Positions 20,837 to 33,921 are shown, counted from the stretch's first letter. The stretch: DNA of 64,000 nucleotides from Calvatia gigantea (GCA_025093985.1 JACAAK010000009.1:3100001-3164000); one strand, 5' to 3'. Numbers and translations: made by a program. Notes: generated by a model not told the origin, from the letters alone.

Positions 20837-23573
20837 CCACGCCGTCATTTGGACGAAGGCCGATATCATGCACAATGTGGTAACACCTCTCGTAGCTATT
20901 TATTGTATAAAAGCGACCCCACACTACCAGTTGGTCCGGCAGTCGAGCCTGAGTACGAAAACCAAACCGTTCAAAGGCCCTACCACGATCAAGACAACAA
21001 GTACAACTCGCGAATTCCTCACGGTGACTAAAACGTTCTTGACCACTTGGATTGACTTCGTGTGGTGCACTGCCGGCATGAAAATGTCCTTCCAATTGAC
21101 CAAACTAGGACCTGACGGCCTGCCGGTGGTCGAATCAGAGCATTATCGCTGGCTTGGTCACGCAATACAGTTCTCCTCCAGAGTGTCAAGTTGATAGTTT
21201 GACAGGCCGGGGGTATGCTGGACGAAAACGGATATCTAAACTGACCGGTCGACAGTATGTAAATCGGTGGGGAAAGCTAACAGACCACAGTGACAGTTTA
21301 AGTGCACATTGTACCCGGTGCGTGGCGAGTGTTAGCAACCCGGCCGACGTGGGGCGGGCGAGCGTTCCCCCACCTGCACCCATTGCCTATGCCCTTCCCG
21401 GTAAAACATTCTGATCTGGACCTGCCACTCGTCCACCCCTCCCAATATCATCGTTGTCACCCTGAACGAGCCCCCTCAACATAAAGACTCCCGTAAATCA
21501 GCGGGATGGGTCCGTGATAAGATCGGAACAAACGATTTGAAGCCCCTCAAATCATACCGTCCATTCATAACACCTTACATGGTGTCCCATTGAACCTCTA
21601 CCCGCTTTTCCTTTCTACGGTTCTCCAACACTCACTCAAGCAAGTTACTACCGATTTAACACCAAGGTATGCTCCTTCCAAGCGTGTGGAGCGTGCTGAA
21701 ATAATGGCGTAGCCATTAGGAGCTGGATCGCATAACTTACGCCTCACTTGAACATGAGAAAAGAGAGAGAAAGTTCAAGGGCTGGAAAGAAGACAAGTTC
21801 AACAGTGTTGGGAGGAACGCCGGATCAGGGAAGGAAACAAGTCTTGACGAGTAAGAAGGCACCGGTGGCAACTGGTGTGACCACAACCCTTCAAACAGAA
21901 AGATGGACAGAATGCTAATTATATCTTATGAACTTGGTTTTCTCAACGCTAGCACTGATCATGAATTATCCACCACTCGGGGTGTATAATCATAGATGGA
22001 TAAGTACTTTTAATAACGTTATCTTGGACTGAATAAACACCTAACCATAACGCTCTGGCTGAAGAAGCGACGTAACAAAACACTCCGAGATTCCTGCGAA
22101 CACTTGGGGCCAGCGCCTAACGAAACGATGTCGCCCCAGATCTCTATCTTGTTTGTATGTAAGTTTAGAATTCTACTAGGTTAGATACATGATGTTTGTC
22201 CGTTCGGGGTTTGAATATCACACAACCACCAAGTTTTCTGAAAGATCTGAAATGACGACATTTGGAAGACCCTTCTGATGGTGGCTCCATTACTCTATCT
22301 CCAAAAGGTATCCTCATTGGAATTCCGCACCACCGACTATTACCGATTGCCTACGGCCTCAATCAACTAAGTAAGTATGAGCCGCACCGACCTTAATCCC
22401 ATTTGCTTAAGTTGGTGGAATTGGTGGCCATGGGCGCATGTCATCACAAATTGCATCGACATATCTGCCAAGTGGATTTGTGCCTGTTCTGTGGCGGACT
22501 TGAGAGTCTTCTGCTTCAATATTCCTGTGTTTGTGCCTCGGGAAGCTCAAGGGCTTACAAGGGTTTGCACCATCACCATAAATATTCACGATAAGTTAGG
22601 CCAGGTCGCGAATTGGTTGCATCTCTCTCGGCCGCCGCCATGCTCCAGAAACGCACCTTTTCGGCCGCCCAATTGAGGGAGTTGTCGCTTCCGAGCCTGC
22701 ACGATCGTTTTAGGTCTGAGGGAAGGCTAAACAACGCAGAAAATTTATTTGCCGTAAATCACACTTGAGTTCCTGCTTTCGGACATTAGAAACGAGCTCA
22801 GAAGCGTTTCGAATTATCTCCCCAAAGGTTCTGACTGACTAAATTGACCGCCAAGAGAAATCTTGCCCATCCGAGCCCTACTTCTACGCCACGGGTTACG
22901 CGACCAAAATGCAATAAGCAAAAGGCCCATCTAGGCGTCTGCGCTTCAAGTCACCCAGGCTATTGCTCCTTACGGTCCCGCTACCCAAATGTGCACGCGT
23001 TAAGGCCATCCAAGTTGCGCTGTATCCTTTCGATGATCCCAAAATAGACTTGATCGGTCCGCCTGATTCAAACACCACGGCTGCTGTTTGCGCACTGCCA
23101 CTAGACCACAAGCATTAAAAAAAGAGCACCAGGAAGTAGAAAAAAAAGCTTTGAAAGGTCACTCGGCTCATGGAGTAAGTACCACCCCGCCTCTCCAGAA
23201 ACATAAGACTGAAATTTCTTGTCCGGTGAGCTATGAAAAAAAAAGACCGGCTCCGGCTCCGGCTTCGCTTGTACACGTTTTGCCGACCCATCCGATTGCA
23301 CTGATCTTCCCAAGCCTTTCTTTCCTCCCCTAAGGCTGACTCGACTCAACTGAAAGATGACAACGATTGCTGGGCCTATTTATGAAGTCGTAGAGGTGCG
23401 GTATTATTAAAAATTGATTGAATCACGACCTTGAACCCAAACGTACGAAAGACAGATACGGGTTAGTGCTCGCTGATTCTTCTTTAAAGCTTAAAAACTT
23501 AGCGCCTTCATAATTCATTGACCAGGTCTGACGAGACTCGCGGATAGCTACTACCAGTCTTTCTTCTCCAGAA
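20837..23573. other. Long gene-poor stretch
   Basis: Homology to the other duplicated unit continues to about 21170. From there to the aminotransferase start I see no gene I can support. ORFs at 22377-22676 (tryptophan-rich) and 22896-23111 lack any recognisable pattern. The last 200 bp should hold the aminotransferase promoter. Confidence 0.4.
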
Positions 23574-25803
23574 ATGCGAAAGAACGAACGCCGAGTGCCA
23601 GTACGCCATCCACTTTGCTTCTCGGATCATGTAGCATACTCATCTATCAACCCCTCTCCTTCCAACTTGCAAATTGCGAATATAGTTCGCTCACTCTTTC
23701 CCCTCGAAAAAACTCCTGGTCTCATTTCGCTCCTCGCTGGCAAACCGAACCCGAATATGTTCCCTATCACGTCTCTCTCCTTCTCTGCTCGCTCACCGAC
23801 CTCGACGGCACCGGAAGATGAGACCTCGTACACGCTGGAACCTTCGGAACTCGCTATTGGGCTGCAATATAATGACACAGCTGGTATTACACCATTGAGG
23901 AGCTGGTTATATGGGTTGCAGGAAGTTAGTCACGGGAGGAAGCAGGGGGAGGGATGGAGTGTGTTTGTAGGGAGTGGATCGCAGGATCTGATCTACAAGG
24001 TGAGGGTTAAGCGAATTATTGTGCCAAGATAAATGCTGACGGTTGGATTATCCTAGGCCGTTCAGGCCCTTGTGGAACACGGTGATGCGGTGCTTATCGA
24101 GTCTCCTGTTTATGCGTGAGTGTTTCCCAATGAAGAGTCGCTCACGTCGCTGATAATATTTGCCATATTAGTGGTGTGATACCGATGTTCCAAAGTCTGC
24201 ATTGTGACCTCATAGGCGAGCCGCCATCCCATTTTCACAAACTCGGACTTGTTAACCAGGATTGTCGCCTTTAGAAATCGAAACCGATGCGCATGGGATC
24301 TCAGCCTCCTCCTTACGCTCAAGGCTCGAGAACTGGCCTGCTGGGAAACCAATGCCAAAAGTGTTGTACACCGTTCCCGTAAGCGACCTCTACTCGCGTG
24401 TTCGCACATGCTGACTCATTCGACTGAAGTACGGGTGTAACCCGACAGGTATGACGGCTACCCTTGAGCGTCGAGAGGAAGTCCTCAGGCTGGCACGGGA
24501 GTTCAACTTCATCATTCTCGAAGGTCTGCTCCTCCACGCAATCTCGTCACTGAAACAAATCACTCAGCACGATATCACTCCGCCATGTAGACGACCCGTA
24601 CTTCTACCTCTATTATGGCAAGGCTCCCCGAACCCCCTCGTATTTCGCACTCGAGAAAAGGGTGTTACCCGAGGTGGGGCATGTGTTGCGGTTCGACAGT
24701 TTCTCAAAGATTCTGTCGTCGGGTATTAGGATCGGGTTTGCATCGGGTCCTGATATGATTTTAGGTGCTATTGAACGACACGTGAGTTCTCTTCTCTGTT
24801 TATTTCACTCTTCCACGCTGTGTTTGGAGGGGCTTAGTCCACCTCGTGGGGGTGCAATGTTAATAATCCCAAGTAGGGGGTTTAGTCCGTTCTGTTCTGT
24901 TTTGCGCTGTTCTGATGGAAGGGTAGTCAAAAACTTCGCTTCTTTCTGATTTCGAAACTCCATGTTTCTTCTTTTGTTAAGTATCCCTTTTCATTTGTCG
25001 GGCGCATAGCATGGGTCGGGATGACCTTACCGGTCGGTCGGTAACGATGTATCGCATCCCAAGGCTGCCATGTTTTAGGGTGTTAATCTCGTCCGCATAT
25101 TTCGTTTATCACTTCACCCGAACGCTCCCGTTCTACCTTCTTTCTGACCCTTCACCCTCCTTTACGATTCAATACTCACGTTTCTCTTCTCGCTTCACAG
25201 ACTGGAACGGCAAACCTCCAAGTATCCTCCCTGACTCAAGTTATTGTCTCAAAGTTACTCCACTCCTGGGGCTATGAAGGGTTCAAAAAGCATACAGACC
25301 GCGTGTCGGCATTCTATGGACAAAAGCGGGATGTATTCCAGGCTGCGATGAAGAAACATTTGGACGGGTACGCAGAGTGGGTCGTTCCTGAGGCTGGGAT
25401 GTTTTTCTGGTAGGTCGTGCCATTTTTACTTCTTGATTTTTGGGGGACTCCCCCATTAGCTCCATTTTTATGGGCTGCGCATTCGCTTACGTCTTTTCTT
25501 TGCCTTTTTCTCTCCACTTGGTCTGACCCCTCGTGTATTAGGTTCAAATTGAAATTAAAACCAGATAATAACGATTCGGTAACGGCGATCGGTACTTCTG
25601 CTGATGAGGGTGATTCGGAATCCGTAATTCGCACACGAGCATTCGAGAAAGGTGTATTGGCGCTTCCTGGAAAGGTGTTTTTGCCAAATGGGACTAAGAC
25701 GGCATATGTCCGAGCTTCGTTTAGCTTGAATAGTGAAGAAGAGGTGTTGGAGGCGTTGAGGAGGTTGAGGGAAGCTGTGGAGGAGGCTAGAAACCAAGGT
25801 TGA
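23574..25803 (+). CDS. PLP-dependent aminotransferase (ARO8 / alpha-aminoadipate type)
   Basis: Eight exons join in perfect frame: 23574-23999, 24057-24115, 24172-24215, 24275-24378, 24430-24523, 24591-24781, 25201-25409 and 25542-25803, giving 462 residues, the usual length for fungal class I/II aminotransferases. Landmarks: LLAGKPNPNMFP, LQYNDTAGI-PLRSWL, VGSGSQDLIYKAVQ, VLYTVPYGCNPTG, DDPYFYLYYG, and the PLP lysine motif FDSFSKILSSGIRIGF. It would transfer amino groups between aromatic amino acids, kynurenine or 2-aminoadipate and 2-oxoglutarate. Substrate cannot be set from sequence alone. Intron 3 has a GC donor (GCGAGC...TTTAG), and intron 6 is long (419 nt). No frame breaks were seen, and no operon-like neighbours. 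Confidence 0.92.
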
Positions 25804-27543
25804 ATGTCCAATAAGGAAGAGATGAAAGATAAATTGTAAGTTTAGTGAGTCATATATTGGTGTACCCTGGAGACTTGTAGATAAGGATGAATTGGATTAG
25901 GATTGACTGGACACTCGAGGTCACATTTGAAACACTGGGTTATCGAACGCTAAACTCTGATTGAAGTGAGGAACGAAATCGGGGAATCTGTGAAAACCGG
26001 TTGCGGTAAATTAACGTCGAATATTTGTTCACTCACCGTGGAATTCTAAGTACTCAACGCTTGAGAAAAATTGGAAAATACATCTGACCCTACAAACAAA
26101 ATGAGTCTGGATTCCAGGTGCTAGCGAGCTTTAGGGATGTCAGGGTTGCTCAGTTTCAGTCGGCTACTTACTTTTGTTGGTACCCTGCTAGCAGGGACAG
26201 ATTTTTGTCTTAGGAGTGCTGGGGGAGTTGAGGGTCGAAGGGGATAGGGTTCAGAGACAATGGAAGAGTTCGGTCGATTTACCCGTTGGGCTATCCGACG
26301 AAAAAAAAAACCTTCGCATGCTCCACTCTGACACCCACAAGGAGGACCACCTCCCGAGAAGTGCGGCCACGGGATGCCCGGTAAGCTAACCAATGGCGGG
26401 TATGTGTTGGGGCCCGACCTCTGTAATTTATTCACTTTTTTTCGACCCAACTCACGATCCAAACGCACTGGCACCCGTGTAAGCTGCGCGTTTGTCGGGA
26501 TGGTCGTTGGAATTCGCGCAAAGAAGCCTGTGGAAAATGTTTGAGCCACTTCTCTTACTCGGTGAGTGGCTGATCCTGGTGGGTTGAGACTGGTTGTTTA
26601 GGTCTGGGCCATGGCAGGGTACGTTCGAAGAGGAAAGCATCAATCATGAAAAGAATGGGTTTGTGTGGGCGAAGGCGAGGGTCGGGGGATCGGAAGAAAC
26701 AAGGTTGCCAGATCATGATCGGCCCAGGTGTCGGAAGCACCAAGGGCCAAGAATAAGTCAAGCAACACATAAAATACTTGAGGGTGCGTAGAAGGTTGGC
26801 TTCGCCTGATGCGTGTGTACCCTCAGGATTGTCAAAGTGTTGAAAGTGTTCCTTTAAGACTTCCAATGAAAAGCGGTAAATAGGCGCCAGAAGCTGAAGG
26901 GTGAGAATGATCAGTGGGGCCGCCAAGGCCGTATTCGGGAAGAGCTGACAGAGATTTCCCACTCTCATTCTCTCCCCATCTTCGACAGCGGCCATTGATT
27001 TTTTCCCCTTGTGAGTACTTCATACTGACCCTGCAACCCTGAGTGTGTATCACCTCGTGCCTGCGATTCGTCGTGAGGCCTCGAGTCATCTTTAGATTCA
27101 GAACCACGCCCGACTTCTGGTTACTGATCCCGGATTGTGTACGATAGCGACGATGATGATTATTTCGAGCTCTGTTCCCGTCAATACCTGCTATCAGGTC
27201 AAATGTGACAAGTGTGAAAAAACAACATGGAAGGTGGGCAGAACGTTCACCTAGAGATGCAATCGGGGCAGTATTGATTCCTTTCGTAGGGGTGTGGAAA
27301 ACATGTTGAACAGGCGAGCAAAGTCAAGGCCATTGTAAAAGCTGAGCTCATAGGTAGACAATAGGTTATGAAGGATGTTAAGGAGGAAGACAAGTGCAAG
27401 TGCAGCAGGGAGCAGGACAAGCAGTGAAATTGAATGTAAATGTAACTGAATAGTGAAATGAATGGATCCAGGGTCCTTCCGAATGCAGTATTAGCTGAGG
27501 ATCTCATAAGAAAGCAGATTCATTTACTCAACTCCCAACACCC
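25804..27543. other. Intergenic region
   Basis: Contains the 3' end of the aminotransferase and the 5' region of the kinase. The only ORF worth listing is the minus-strand one at 26555-26995. The A-run near 26305 and the sequences around it show no feature. Confidence 0.4.
26555..26995 (-). CDS. Possible small membrane-anchored protein
   Basis: A 146-residue ORF starting MAAVEDGERMRVGNLCQLFP, with one hydrophobic stretch (AAPLIILTLQLLAPIYRF at about residues 25-42). A GTACAC that could be a splice donor follows the codons FDNPE at about residue 58, so the true protein may differ after that point. No family recognised. Support is composition only. Confidence 0.25.
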   Translation of the reverse strand: MAAVEDGERMRVGNLCQLFPNTALAAPLIILTLQLLAPIYRFSLEVLKEHFQHFDNPEGTHASGEANLLRTLKYFMCCLTYSWPLVLPTPGPIMIWQPCFFRSPDPRLRPHKPILFMIDAFLFERTLPWPRPKQPVSTHQDQPLTE

Positions 27544-27555
27544 ATGTCCCCCTAA
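27544..27555 (+). promoter_or_regulatory. Three-codon upstream ORF overlapping the kinase start
   Basis: ATG TCC CCC TAA lies immediately before the kinase ATG, with stop and start sharing bases as TAATG (27553-27557). If the mRNA starts upstream, ribosomes would meet this minimal uORF first and reach the kinase start only by leaky scanning or stop-restart. This is inferred from sequence; the transcription start is unknown. Confidence 0.55.
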
Positions 27556-30500
27556 TGTTCGCTGCCTCCCCCACCACTGTCGACTACGACCCGCCTCCAG
27601 AGGCCTCCGGTGACGATAAGCTCGTTCCGTATATCCACCGCAACCCTCCCATGTTCAACAACTACACCCGCTATGCGAGAATTGGCAACGGCCACCATGG
27701 CGAGGTCTTTCTCTGCTTCAGAATAGATGCCAAGTTCGCCATGAACGATGTCAGGAGGTGGTATCCAGTCGTAAGTCCTCGCCATGCTCCTCGTTTCGTC
27801 TGTTAACAGCTGCACCATCTCCCACCCAGGCAATGAAATCTGTCAAACGTGACAGTGTAATCGACAAGTACTCACGCCTCAAGGCCAACCGCCTCGCCCT
27901 CACAAACCACGGGCCATCAGAACCTGCTGTGGCCGACAAACTCAACACCACAGAGCTCAAAATTAAGAAGGAAATTGCTATCATGAAAAAACTCCGCCAT
28001 CCCAACGTCGTTCGCCTCTTCGAGGTCATAGACGATCGCCAAAAGGAAAAAGTCTATATGGGTTAGTTCCATCTTCGCTTATGCGCTTCGTCGTCGCGTG
28101 CATAGTCAAGGGATAATCCTCGGAGAATATGTCTCGTCTCTGCTTCTGTTCGTGATTCCCGATGAGTTCATGGCTGACACCATCCCCCTTGTCACAGTAA
28201 TGGAATACCTCGGTGGCGGAGAAATCAAGTGGCGGACGGACAACGAAGAACCCACCCTGACAATCGCGCAAACTCGCCGAATTATGCGAGATGCTATTTT
28301 GGGGCTCGAATATCGTGGGTTGTTAGTATCATCGTCCCTGGTTTCCATCTCTGACCTCAGCGAAAGTTCATCATCAGGGAATCATTCATCGTGACATCAA
28401 GCCTGCCAACCTCCTCTGGACGGAGGACCGTCATCATGTCAAAATTGCCGATTTTGGTGTGAGCCATTTCTCGTATGCTCAGCGGCTCGCCGGGGCTGGC
28501 GAAGAAGGTATCAACCAAGACGAATTAGACGAAATTCTCATGGACGAATCTGATCTCACCAAGCGTGCGGGCACCCCGGCGTTCCTCGCGCCGGAGCTCA
28601 TCTTTGAGCACTTTGAAGAGAAGAACAAGCATTTTGTCGTCTCTTCCCTGGTCCCCAAGTTCTCGAGCAAGCAACCTGCAAAACCTCGCATCACCAAGGC
28701 CATCGACGTCTGGGCTCTGGGAGTCACACTTTACTGCCTTCTTTTCGGGAGAACCCCATTTCTAAATGTGACTGAAGGCGGTGCCACCGAATTCGCACTG
28801 TATCGGGCCATCTGCAACAAAGACTGGGACGTCTCCGAGTTCATGTGTAAAGACAAGGTACCAACTGGCGGACGGCACCCGAAAAAGAGTAGCAAGTATA
28901 AACATACCGAAGGCGCCAAGGTTATCAACCTCTTGGAGCGATTTCTCCAAAAGGATCAGACGAAGCGCATTACCCTCGATGAAGTCAAGGTTAGTACCAA
29001 CCTGCCAATGCCATTCTATGAATATACGTATTCCCTTGCAACAACCCCCCAAAATTATCCGACCCCGTTTTCCTTTTTGAGCCAAGTTTGTATCAGTGGC
29101 TGACAACTGTTTTGCACCCTCGTTTTCTTTTTTTTGCTTTGTGTGTAGCGCCATGTATGGATTACCCAGGACCTCCTGAACCCGACTGAATGGTGCGCGC
29201 TAACCTCGCCTGCACGGGGGGAACGGGTCGAGGTAACCAAGTCGGAGATGTTCATGGCTGTGAACAGTGTACCTTTCAGATGGGGATTAGGTGGGCTTGG
29301 AAGGGGAATGTCAGCGCTGTTCAAGCCTTTGAAGGCAAGAAGCCGAACATCGCCCATCCTACCGACTTCGAGGAATTCGAGAACTATGCGCGTCATTGGT
29401 GTCAAGTCCGACCCGCATGCTGGCGGCCGAATGGTTCACGGAAAAACTCCTGCGGTTGCGGGTGTGCAAGGTGTACATGTTTATGCGAGGCCTGACAAGA
29501 AGGTCGATAAAGGCAAGGGTAAAGCCATAGAACCTGCCATCTCTCAGACGTTTTCTCTCGGGGGCCCCTCTACTGCTTCGAGCAGCCCCGCACTCGACGC
29601 CATCCGGAGGCAACGTTCGGAGATGGGCATCCTCGGGCACGAAGGGCATCGCGGCGAGCCATCAACCGTTCCCCCGCGTCGCCAACAACAATATCAAGCT
29701 GACGACCGAACGCCGAGACTTGAGGATATAATGTCCATCGTCACATGGCGTCCGACGAAGTACCCAACGCCAACAACGTCACTCACACCCCTCCTCGCCA
29801 ACGTACATGCAGACGGTACATCCACTTTCCGCTCCTCCAAAACATCGCGCTCTAGAAACCCACTCCCAAACCCTGGTGTTCGTGCGGTCATTTCACCGGC
29901 TATGGGTGGTCCTACACGCACCGTGAGCACATTGGAAGGAGGGCTGCGGCCGACCGGTGACTTCTTGAGCATTTACGGTCCTGAGGGCGAACTTAGTCAG
30001 CCCACAGCAGCAGCACTGAATCATTTTAAACGGGCGTCAAGCTGGGGACAGGGCGATGAGGACCTGATTGTTGGTGTGGGCATGGGTATGGGTGGGGATA
30101 TGGTCAGCATAACGAGTGTTGGTGCTGAGCTGAACGAGACGGTTAAACTGATGGGTGCGGGCGGTATTGAGACCCTCGGCAGTCCCGTGAGCCCTTTGAG
30201 TCCTTCAAGCCCCGGTGGGAGTACTGGCCTTGGGCATGGTGGGAGGAGCATGAGTGGAGCGAGTGCGAGCGGGGGTGGAAGTGCCGGCGAGGGAGTGCTT
30301 GGCGGCCGGAGTAGGGAAACCGGCAGTACAGGCGGTGTTACCGGAAGTGGGGGAGGTAGTGCTGGTGGTTCTGGAAGCGGGAGTGCTGGTACAATTGCCG
30401 GCATGACTTGGGAGGAACTCGAAAGAGGGATTAAGAAGTGGAGGGATTACAGAAAGAAGCACCACCACCGGAATGCTTCGTCGTCCACTTTGCCCTGGGT

Positions 30501-31149
30501 CGAGTCGTTGGAAGATGTCACGTTTACCGGGGAGACAAACGTGAGCGGTAAAGGAAGCACAAGCGAAAGCGGGATGAGGCGCCAGGGTGGTGAAGAGAGG
30601 AATGGAGATGGCCATGGCCGGAAACAAGGTAGTACTGAGTCGAGAGGAGAGCTGACGATCGAATGGATAGATGACAATTATTCGACGCCGGGAGGGTATT
30701 ATGGATCTTCCATGGGTCCCGCAACACAGTTTTGGAGACATGGTAGGGGCGTATGGAGTGGTAGCTCGACTAGGAGTAGGAGTCCCAGTCTGAACGGGGA
30801 TGAAGTTCAACCTGTGGCGGGCCCTTCAAGGAAGGCGAGAAGTGGTAACAAAGAGGTTATGAGGCCTAGAGAGGTCTCACTGGACAAGTTTTTAGGTGGA
30901 GAAGGTGATGCTTCGGATGCCGACGACACTGGAACTCATGGTGGGGGCAGTAGTGGCTATGGGAGTGTGGAGGTTGAAAGGAAATTCGGTGGCGAGCCAG
31001 AACCTGGCGAGGAAGAGGGGGAGGTATGCGAGGAGGATGAGACGTTCGGGAGTGAAGAAGACAGCGACAGTGAAGACGAGGAAGATGGGGACGACCACGT
31101 CCAACCAATCTTGATTAAGTCCAAGGGCAAGACACCAGTTCGTCAGTAG
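27555..31149 (+). CDS. CaMKK/SNF1-activating-type Ser/Thr kinase
   Basis: Five exons in frame (27555-27770, 27830-28061, 28198-28314, 28367-28989, 29149-31149) give about 1062 residues. Kinase motifs in order: glycine loop IGNGHHGEVFLC (residue ~43), VAMK lysine (~75), a 30-residue insert after the lysine as in CaMKK/Ssp1, KLRHPNVV, catalytic loop HRDIKPANLL, IADFGVSHFS, AGTPAFLAPEL, and DVWALGVTLYCLLFGRTPF. The kinase domain ends near RHVWITQDLL. By family this phosphorylates the activation loop of AMPK/SNF1-type or other downstream kinases in stress and nutrient signalling. The ~620-residue C-terminal tail is Ser/Gly-rich with a strongly acidic end. Intron 2 (136 nt) and intron 4 (159 nt) are longer than the others. 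All catalytic residues are present. Confidence 0.9.
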
Positions 31150-32559
31150 CCAGACGTCTTACTGTCTGACCTCCCCCTTTCTATTGCTGAGCGCTACGCC
31201 GGCCTCTGCTATTTTCTCCTTTCTTCGCCGCATTCATACGACACTATACCCGATCAACAGGCCGCACCCCACTCCTTAACATAACATTTCAAAAACCAAC
31301 GAAAACCGCCCCCTCGACCTTCTGGTCCCCCACTGCTCCACACTCCAGCTCGACCGCATGCTCTCTGACCTAAAGAACGAACCCACGGCACGATGAACAA
31401 ATCGAGGTTATCATTTGACCTCACTCCGTACCCGTGCCCCCCGTGGATCCTTTCTGTCAATATGTTCATGAGTCCGATTACCCGCAGTCCGTGGCCCTGT
31501 GTTTCTCCCCTGTCGATGCTCTTGTATAAAACTGTTGAATCGAAGATTAGTTCCTTCCTCAGCCACGTACCTTGTTATTATCTCCCACTTCTGCTTCTGT
31601 CTCTTTTACACCCGCGTTCACTTACGCAGTCACACTTTCGTAGCATTCCTAGATCGTAGCCTTGCATTTCATGCGGACATTCGGAATCCTTGTTAAACGT
31701 TTCAAGCCATCCTTTTCCCCCTCACAACTCCTGAGATTTGTTTTCTGGCTAGATTGTATAGACGCTGTTAGCCCGAAAACATGTCTTTCTACCCTAGATC
31801 CATCGAGTTGCTCTTGCGGTGTCACCACTACAGGGCGCTGCGTGACTGATCAGTTTGTCTCGCTGTCCCTCCAATAGTCTCCATCCCAATCCAGGGACGG
31901 CGAGAAAGCTTTGGAGAATATTTTTGGCGGCCGGTGTTGTTCCCAAGATATCGGTTCGGCAATGCCGACGTCTATCTTGTCTGTCTTCTTGATGTTGGTT
32001 CCATGCAGCTGAGTAGTCTGATTCCCGGGCTACGCTCATGACAATGACGCTGCTCCGCTGTTTGTAATGGTGGGGACTTCCTGCTCTTCTCATGAAAATT
32101 CCTTTCCACTTCTACTGACGTTTGTGCCAGCAGTTGGACCCCTCGATCGAGCTAGGGAAAACGAAACACAAATCTCCGGGCTTCAACACTCTTTCTCGAG
32201 TCATTCTCCGTCGTGCGAATTTAGTGCTGGGCATCTAGGACTTAGGTAAGTGTTCCTGGAAATTCCAGAAGAACATCAGAGGTGAAACAGGCACCTGTGC
32301 CTTCAACATATCAATCCTCTCCAATATTATTGCACAACACAACATTTGTCAGCTTGGGTTCAACGAAATTTGTATTCTTCCCGGGTGGAGCTACAGCTGC
32401 AATATTATCTGTGGGCAAACCCCGAGAATAAGGAGGACATTGGCAATTTTCTGCAATGCTCATCGTACCAGTGTCTCGGCAAAAAGTGAAACCCAAGAAC
32501 CCCGCTTATTTAAATAAAAATTCTCGAGCTCTCACTCTAGTTCTAATCTCCTTCGGACA
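31150..32559. other. Gene-free stretch
   Basis: 3' region of the kinase and pyrimidine-rich sequence. No ORF here looks coding. No repeats shared with other parts of the window were noticed. Confidence 0.45.
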
Positions 32560-33921
32560 ATGACATTCCGGCAGCACGGCTCACCTGCCGACTCTATCTC
32601 CGCGCTTTTACCAGGAAAATCCGTTGAATAACACGCATTCCGGGATCGCGGCAAGGCCCTCCACGAACTTGTCAAGCACGCGTTGGAACACATCATTCCA
32701 TTGAACTCCAAACGTCTCCGCAAAGCGAGTGTAAACTATCGCCTTGATGTTCTATTGTCCGCCATGTTAGAGTTTGTGCCTGACCTCCGAGGGCAGTGAT
32801 ATGTCGCTATTGTCCTTCACATTACAAGCGAAAAAGGACCTGGCTCAGTGGTTGAAGCCGCAAAGGCGTCGTTTCAGATGCATTACCTCCTCTCAGAAGC
32901 CATTTACCTACGTAGTCCCAGAGTTACTAATCCCGGATTTTTCGCCATGAATTGTCAATGGAAGCTGACAATTCCACAGGTTACCAAACCGGAATCATTG
33001 GTGATGAGGGTGAAGCACACGGGCGAACTGGGGATGCGGCCCAGAAGGAATTGGGGTACCTGAGGAAGGTGATCATGAGCAGCGGAAGGAGTATTCTGTC
33101 TGGCTGTGTTAATGCAGAAAACAAGTATCTAAGCGGGAGCGAAACCGCTGTGCGGTCTCAGGGGGCTAGAATGCATATTACGCTTACCTCTCAATGAAGC
33201 ACTTTACAAGGAACAGGTTCCCCATGGGGTGTATCTTTCCCACTTGGAAGCGACACATATATTTCCTCTCCTGCGCAGCGCCCTTGACGATGAGGGGGTG
33301 GTGGTTTAGCATCGTGTTCCCAGCATCATACCTGAAATATTGGTTGCAGGGAGAAACTTCGTTATCCTTGGACATACTTTGCGCGTAGATGGGCGCTGAT
33401 TTCAGGGCGCTGATTGGGCCAGGGATCAATTCACCTGCGAATGTCATTTATATGACAGAGGATCTCCATAAGTTCTTCACGGAATTCCGATCATACTTCA
33501 ACGAAGAGCTGGTAAGTCTGTCCTTGCGATGTCAATAGGTGCTTCTGAGGCTAATGTTTCTCAAGTACCGTGACGTCCTCAACAAGTATCGAGTCGAAGC
33601 AGTTTCCTCTCACTGGGTACTGTTCCATGGTCAGAATAATAAGGACATCACATTCCACACTTCGGATGAAAACGGTGACGCCATTGACCCTCCTAATCCT
33701 CAGCTCCTCAAGATCCATGTTGCATTCGTGAAGGTTTTACATGCGTCCGGTGCCTTTCATTACTTTACAAACGTCGAAAGGGCCGCCCAAACTTATGGGG
33801 CCTGCACCCGAACGATGAAATGGACGTTAAACTTTTTCTCAAAGCAGTTGACGATGGCCTCTTACAAAATTTCGACGAGTCTCCGTAAATCCTCTCATGT
33901 TCGCGATCACAATTATACCTG
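32560..33921 (+). pseudogene. Decayed HNH_2-family gene
   Basis: From ATG 32560 the frame reads SPADSISALLPGKSVE, then a TAA; later LLSAMLEFVPDLRGQ, a TGA, then YVAIVLHITSEKGPGSVVEA. This matches, in the same order, the N-terminal fragment at 8040-8553. Downstream are an HNH-type motif YLSHLEATHIFPLL near 33230, INSPANVIYMTEDLHKFF near 33427-33480, and PPNPQLLKIHVAFVKVLHAS near 33690-33755. These correspond to the nuclease core and C-terminal region of basidiomycete HNH_2 proteins. At least two nonsense codons, further stops around 33310-33400 and frame changes mark it as non-functional. It is the better of the two copies for identifying the family. Confidence 0.65.

Noticed and set aside
30021..30810. 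Proline-rich minus-strand ORFs opposite the kinase tail
   Set aside because: They are antisense to Gly/Ser-rich codons of the kinase C-terminal exon, whose frame is fixed by splicing from the kinase domain.
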